Assembly (NCBI GenBank): GCA_963965975.1
Contig: OZ014424.1
Location: 2,108,001-2,172,000 of the forward strand
Source of the DNA: Xestospongia bergquistia
Taxonomy: Eukaryota > Porifera > Demospongiae > Haplosclerida > Petrosiidae
Length of the DNA: 64,000 nt
Direction: 5' to 3'
In this document: piece after piece, positions 59,101 to 64,000 of the stretch
Layout: each line of letters opens with the position of its first letter
Position numbering within the stretch: position 1 is the stretch's first letter
Notes under the pieces: generated by a model
The model's input: only the letters and a program-made list of their open reading frames with translations
Database searches by the model: none
Told to the model about the DNA's origin: nothing
Position numbers and translations under genes: made by a program

Positions 59101-62100
59101 CCATCCATCTTTTTTCTGAGTATTAACATCAGCATGTTCTTTGAGTAATAGTTCAACAACCTGATGATGACCCTCTTGACTAGCTATCATTAGTGCAGTC
59201 CATCCATCTTTTTCCTGAGTATTAATGTCAGCATCTTCTTTTAGCAATAGTTCAACGACCTGAGTATGACCATTACAACTAGCTAGCATTAGAGCTGTCA
59301 CTCCGTCTTTTCCCTGGTGATTAATGTTGGCATGTTCTTTAAGTAGCAGTTCAACAACCTGGGTATGACCATTTAAACTAGCTATCATAAGGGCAGTCCA
59401 TCCATGTTCTTCCTGATTATTAATGTCAGCATTTTCTTTAAGTAGTAGTTCAACAACATCAATATTGCCATCTCTGGCAGCTTCATGAAGACTGACATCA
59501 ATCTCTATTAAGGATACTAATATGTAATCTTTAGCTTCTATTGAATTTTGAAGAACATATCCGAAGCTAAAGCTATGGTTATAATCTTCTATTAAAATAG
59601 TTTGATCACCAATATATACTTCATAAACACCAACCTGATACATGAACTCCCTTTGATCTATTGCAATGACTATAAGACTGTCTAACTGAGACTTGGGAAC
59701 TACAAACTTACAAACACATGACAATCCTTCTTCCTCAATTATAATGTGATTCAGAAAACGAGTCTCTTCAGAAAATGAGTAATTGAGAAATTTGTGTAAA
59801 TGGACTACATTTTTCTGTTGCCATTGTTCATGAAACTTGATGATCATTGTACATGTCCTTGTTGTAGTAACTGGTGGTTGAAGTAATGGTATGTGTTTAA
59901 TAGCCTGTCCAAACAACTGTAGTTGAGTAGTTTCTTCAAAAACCCTAACCATACTAATGTAGTCTTGTAAACGATTTTGAAGTTTACCTCCAATAAACTT
60001 ATCCACTATTTTCCTTAATAGGTCTATATTTAAGAAATAGTAATGAGGTTGAAGAACATTGAAGAGTTGGTCTATATTGTCCACTTTTAATTCAGTGTCC
60101 CCAAGATAATGATGAAGAAATTCTACAACATCAACAATGAGAACAGTTCCTTCTGTTATTAGTTTCTGTAGACTTGATAGAATTGCTTCATTAAGAATTG
60201 TAAAGCTGTCACAGATTTTCAAGAGTTGTTCAAGTACCTCTTCCTCACTTTTCTTGATCTTCATAACACTAAACTGTTGTAACAATTTACAGATATCTTC
60301 TCTTCCTTCTTCTCTTACTTTATCTACAATACTCTGGTCATTAATAAAGACATTAGATTGAGCACCAGCTTTAAGTAGTTGTTCTATAACTTGAAGTGAT
60401 TTGTGTTTTGTTATAGCATATACTAGTGGACTGTACCCATCATTGTCTGTACTGTTGACATTAGCTCCTGCTTGTAAGAGGACTTGTACTGTCTCTGTAT
60501 GTCCACAAGATAAGGCTATCATAAGAGGAGTGATGCCATTAGCTAGTGTACAATTGATATTGACATTGGTGTCATAAATATGGCTTTTTGTGGTATTGTG
60601 ATCTCCTTCAGCACATAAAACAAAAAGTTGGAATTCATCTGGTATAATGATATCAATGCTTCTTCAACAGCATTCTTGAATTTGTTAAGTGTTGTTGATT
60701 GTTTAAATTCTTCAAGATGCTGTCTGTAAGTCTGCATATCCCATAGCAATCTTTCTTTAATGAGAAAGTCTTCATTTTCAATGATAACTTCTAACACTTC
60801 AATATCAAGGTAGCTGTAATGAGGCCAAAGGGTCTCAAACAGATTGTTCATATCTGTAGTATTGGTTAGCCCTTTTATTCGGAAATATTCTCCGAGATAA
60901 CTTGCAATGCCATTAAATGTAAGTGTTTTCTTTTCGATTAAAGTGTTGAGAGCCTGTTTGGTATTTTCAACTAATTTTACAAATTTACTGTACAAACGTT
61001 TCAAGTTTTCAGCTACAGGATCATCTGGAGTGACTGTTATTTTTTGGAGTTGTCCATCTACAGTTAGTAAATCAAAATGTGAAGACTTCTCATCTTGTTT
61101 TTGTGTCTGTTCATTTTTATCACCTTGTTTAAAAAAGAAACAGTAAAGAATAACAATGAAATTATCATTAACTTACCTCCAAAGGTATTAGTTATCTTTG
61201 TATGATGGGATCCTATATAATGAAAAACACTAATAAAGCAAAGTCCTTACCCAGCCTAGCTTCAGAGCTTAATAGGGATACTAAACAAAACCATCAAAAC
61301 AAAACAAGATGCATGTAGTGACATCAGGTCTATGCATTCAGTAAATAACTTTGTCTGCATATATTGTAGGCTCGAATCTATACCTGTTCAGCAAAAATGA
61401 CTTAAGTTAATTTTCAAAGAAATGTACCATTATTAAGAGAGCACAGTGAAATAGTTTCCTAGAATCTCTCAGAAGAGTAACTACATCCCAAACAGCTAGC
61501 CTCGTATGATTTAATACTTTATTTATGTAAAGTAGTCTATTATTCTATCTATTAGAATGGTGCTAATAGGTTCTCTGATAATCATCACACTATGAAATTA
61601 GTGTATAAGAAAACTCGCTCATAGATTAGAGTATATGATGTTTACATGTAATATATGGTATGTATGTTTATAGACATAATATAGTAATATATTGAACTTT
61701 ATTTTATAATATAATACATTTATAGATTTGTATCCATGGAGGAGTGCACGCTTGTTACAGCTTGCTTAGTTACTATCATAATTTCACAAATAACAGGTAT
61801 GACAAGAATTCTATTGGAATGATACTATACTTTAATTATTTTATTGGTTAAAACAATTTTAATAATGAGAACAATACATATTTGTGGCAATTCATCTCAA
61901 AAATAAGGACAACAATCACTCTACATTACTGACCTTGATGTGTAATATCTTGTTCATCACATGAAAGATCTAGTGAGATATCACATTGCTTTTTGACTTC
62001 TTCCATCCAGTCTTGACATAACTTTTGAGCAGCTAATTTAGTAGGACCACCTTCACTGGAGAGACATTGCAAGAAAAGTTGACAATGTTCTTGTAAATTT

Positions 62101-63174
62101 GAAATATTGCTTGCTAATTTCATTCCACTTTCAAATTCACCAATTACATTATAAACAGTTGGAGAATCTCTGACTGATTCACTTATCAGTCTTTTAGAAT
62201 ACATTGATGCAGAAACTCGTGATAAACATCTACTTAACTGGTTACTTAAGTCAGAAAAATGGCTTGTCAGTACACTCTTCAACACTTTATGAACTTCATC
62301 ACTTTCTGAAGAAAATGTCTGGCCTCCATCCTGGCCAATTATTTCTTCTTTCTGTCCTTCTGGTAGCCCTTGATAAAGAAAGGAAGCTGTAAGGATTGAG
62401 CTTAGATGAGTGAACTGTCAATCTAGTTTCACTCATTTTAATGGAGTAAGTCATATCAGAACTGTATCAAAAGACTAGCTATGTCTTTCAATATATGAAA
62501 TCAATAGAAGATACCTTGTTATGTACTTTACTAAACTATTATACTACATTGATAATTATTTTAAAGTAATAGTATATAATGAACTATATATAGTAGATAC
62601 CTTCATCTTTAATATCTAGTTGTCTTCTAAGTGTAGTAGCTACATCATCATCACAACTCTCAACAGCTGAAATGAGTTCTTCCCAACAAGGGGCAGTACC
62701 ATTTGTAATCCACCATTGTAAACCTTCTTCTAGAGCAAAGTGGTAGTCTTGATCAATGCTGGCCATTGTCTTGAGTCTTCTCCTCTCCTCTAGTGACACA
62801 CCTAGAAGAATAGTGAGTTCGTTCCACTTGTTTTTAACAACAAAACCACTCTTAATAAGAAGTCGTAGAGCATTAATTGATGTTAACTCTATTAAAGTAA
62901 ATTGAATCATCATTCCATCAGTTATATGTTTTTATGCTTACTGACCTGTTTTAGGTCCAGGGTTGAGTTCAATATCACCTGATAAAATGAGGAGAAGTAA
63001 AAGAAACAAAACTAGAGAGAATATCAAAGCACCACCACCCTCATCTCCTGATATCAATAGTGACTTTATCCATCCAGGGGTATCAGTGTTAGAAGGAGTC
63101 TTTTTAGTAGTATATGGTATATGATGACAATACCATAACCCAATACTAGCTCTCCATTGAGAGATATCAATCAT
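56179..63174 (-). CDS. 2A-leader / death domain / ankyrin-repeat protein, four exons
   Basis: Exons (minus): 62,946-63,174, 62,601-62,888, 61,934-62,368 and 56,179-61,123; every join is phase 1 (ACAG/GTCAGT, GAAG/GTATCT, CAAG/GTCAGT; acceptors AATAG, TCAAG, ACAAG). Exon 1 encodes 76 residues with a hydrophobic helix (about 49-64) running into SGDIELNPGP, a 2A ribosome-skipping motif. Exon 2 is a death domain (KNKWNELTILLGVSLEERRR..., then GLQWWITNGTAPCWEELISA). Exon 3 is helical. Exon 4 begins with a helical module (LFETLWPHYSYLDIEVLEVI), two ankyrin repeats, a second module (LFNVLQPHYYFLNIDLLRKI), a beta-rich section, then about 30 ankyrin repeats and a basic tail. About 1,960 residues in all. 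The frame slips by one base near 60,640 (LYQMNS should read LYPDEF), either a real lesion or an assembly error. Probably an intracellular death-fold signalling or immune protein. Confidence 0.78.
57025..59499 (-). repeat. Tandem ankyrin array, 25 units of exactly 99 bp
   Basis: Twenty-five consecutive 33-residue ankyrin repeats without indels, of which the first 23 (59,499-57,223) are nearly identical at DNA level (GHTQVVELLLKEHADINTQ). Blocks recur as higher-order units: the NHLGNDG-VTAL-CNGH run occurs at units 10-11 and again at 21-22, with a near match at 2-3. Degenerate units continue to about 56,500. The homogeneity implies recent expansion or gene conversion. Confidence 0.92.
62953..62979 (-). 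promoter_or_regulatory. 2A-like translational recoding (ribosome-skip) motif
   Basis: Nine codons read GDIELNPGP, matching the consensus D-[VI]-E-x-N-P-G-P, directly after a Leu-rich hydrophobic helix and Ser. In this motif family the Gly-Pro bond is not formed: the upstream peptide is released after Gly and translation resumes at Pro. Predicted products are a leader of about 73 residues and a Pro-initiated body starting three residues before the death-domain exon. The exon is spliced in matching phase to the death domain, so the motif belongs to this gene. Confidence 0.8.
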
Positions 63175-63680
63175 AATGACCTACAAACAATCAATATATC
63201 AAAAGACAACTTGTTCTACATATTTACTTACCTTTTGTTCCTGTCTGTACACCACATACAATGTAATATCAACACTTTACTATATATTCAACAGAAAGAC
63301 TATAGACTAGTAGACAATTGAGTAGCTGTCAAAGACAGAAAGATAAGAAGAAACAATAAGTAACAATAACACAATAAAAACAGCTATCAAGATAGAAAGC
63401 TAGGAAACAGGAAGTTCTTACATATGTTAGGAATTCAAGTTAGCTAATTAGCACTAGTTAATTATCTTGTCAATTTAATTACCAACTACAAGTTAACATA
63501 ATTCTGTTACTGTATATCACTACATGTAGTTCAATATATACTATTATCATTTCATTATCCTTACAATTGTACAACTTTAAAGACTATTTTGTATCCATAG
63601 TATTCAATAGTTATTAATAATTTCTCTACATATTTGTCTGTTTATAATCATGTGTTCAAACTGTTTATTAGTAATTACTA
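63175..63680. promoter_or_regulatory. Presumed promoter / 5' UTR of the 2A-death-ankyrin gene
   Basis: No coding frame. It spans the gap between the start codon at 63,174 and the locus-flank repeat. I see no unambiguous promoter element; a 5' UTR intron is possible because TTACTTACCTTTTG near 63,225 resembles a minus-strand donor. Confidence 0.35.
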
Positions 63681-63902
63681 TCTTTTTTCTTTAACTCTCT
63701 CAATGATACTGAACAAAACAAGACCAAATAAATAGTCTGAGACAAGATCAACTAAAGAACAAAGAAATAGAAAATAAATCATGGAATAATATGTGAAGGC
63801 GGTGTATTAAATATATGAAATATTGGACACTTACATTAAATTACCTAGTAAATATATGTATCTTGCATCTTTGATCCATCCATCTTGTATCTATGTACTC
63901 AG
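63680..63902. repeat. Ankyrin-locus flank repeat, copy 2
   Basis: Partner of 54,921-55,135. It runs directly into the ankyrin coding end at 63,891, whereas copy 1 runs into unrelated sequence. Confidence 0.85.
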
Positions 63903-64000
63903 ATAGGCAGTTGCTCCATCATTTGTCTGGAGATTAATGTCTGCATGCTCTTTGAGTAATAGTTCAACAACTTGGGTATGATCATTTTCACTAGCTGTCA
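63891..64000 (-). CDS. 3' end of a second ankyrin-repeat gene (continues beyond window)
   Basis: The minus strand reads TASENDHTQVVELLLKEHAD, then INLQTNDGATAYLST and stop (TAG, 63,893-63,891). This is one ankyrin repeat of the same subtype as the array at 57-59 kb, then an abrupt end inside the next repeat. It lacks the long degenerate C-terminus of its neighbour, so it is either truncated or spliced differently. Its upstream part lies outside the window. Confidence 0.7.
   Translation of the reverse strand, partial: TASENDHTQVVELLLKEHADINLQTNDGATAYLST

Noticed and set aside
61738-61800. Plus-strand ATG with a hydrophobic stretch and a GTATGA donor inside the ankyrin gene's intron
   Set aside because: Only about 21 codons with no matching downstream exon found; weak as a gene.
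62946-63174. The 2A motif as part of a LINE/non-LTR retrotransposon
   Set aside because: No endonuclease or reverse-transcriptase sequence was seen nearby, and the exon has a good donor in the same phase as the next three exons; kept as an alternative to test.

Overview
The window is AT-rich metazoan DNA with short introns (GT...AG sites are visible), many single-exon paralogues in tandem, abundant TA-flanked DNA transposons and an enormous ankyrin/death-domain gene. This combination suggests a sponge (demosponge, Amphimedon-like). That assignment rests on family recognition and gene style only; no database was searched.

Layout. (1) 1-5,750: two GT10 fucosyltransferase (FucT) copies, A decayed and B frameshifted near its end, followed by relics of a chromodomain exon, a multi-pass membrane gene and another FucT. 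(2) 5,750-14,950: about 9 kb without an intact gene. It holds broken mobile-element pieces (THAP, SWIM/YqaJ-like, C2H2 finger, MULE-like transposase), a palindromic MITE and a textbook hAT MITE with an 8-bp target duplication. (3) 14,950-25,564: a second copy of the region-1 unit with intact FucT C and D, FucT E broken by a pogo/Tigger-like element, and intact FucT F. (4) 27,023-37,388: nested pogo/Tigger-like elements. The inner one (27,721-32,116) sits in the outer one (27,362-37,064), and the other arm of the outer element preserves the empty target site. The outer transposase remnant ends in a PHD-finger-like exon. (5) 38,530-42,494: an intact two-exon multi-pass membrane gene and intact FucT G. 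(6) 43,267-53,310: a GT92 glycosyltransferase gene on the minus strand, rebuilt here as four phase-0 exons, with a HIRAN-like MITE in intron 1, a 20-bp-stem hairpin beside its start codon, and two decayed GT92 copies. (7) 54,900-64,000: a four-exon minus-strand gene encoding a hydrophobic leader plus 2A ribosome-skipping motif, a death domain, helical modules and about 30 ankyrin repeats, then the end of another ankyrin gene.

How the genes may work together. FucT (GT10) and GT92 enzymes are both Golgi type II glycosyltransferases. A GT92 enzyme is known in nematodes to galactosylate fucose on N-glycans, so their clustering is suggestive. The 2A-death-ankyrin gene looks like an innate-immune or cell-death adaptor that would make two proteins, a membrane/secretory leader and a cytosolic body, from one reading frame. 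This is the most striking item in the window. No tRNA, rRNA or CRISPR array was seen.
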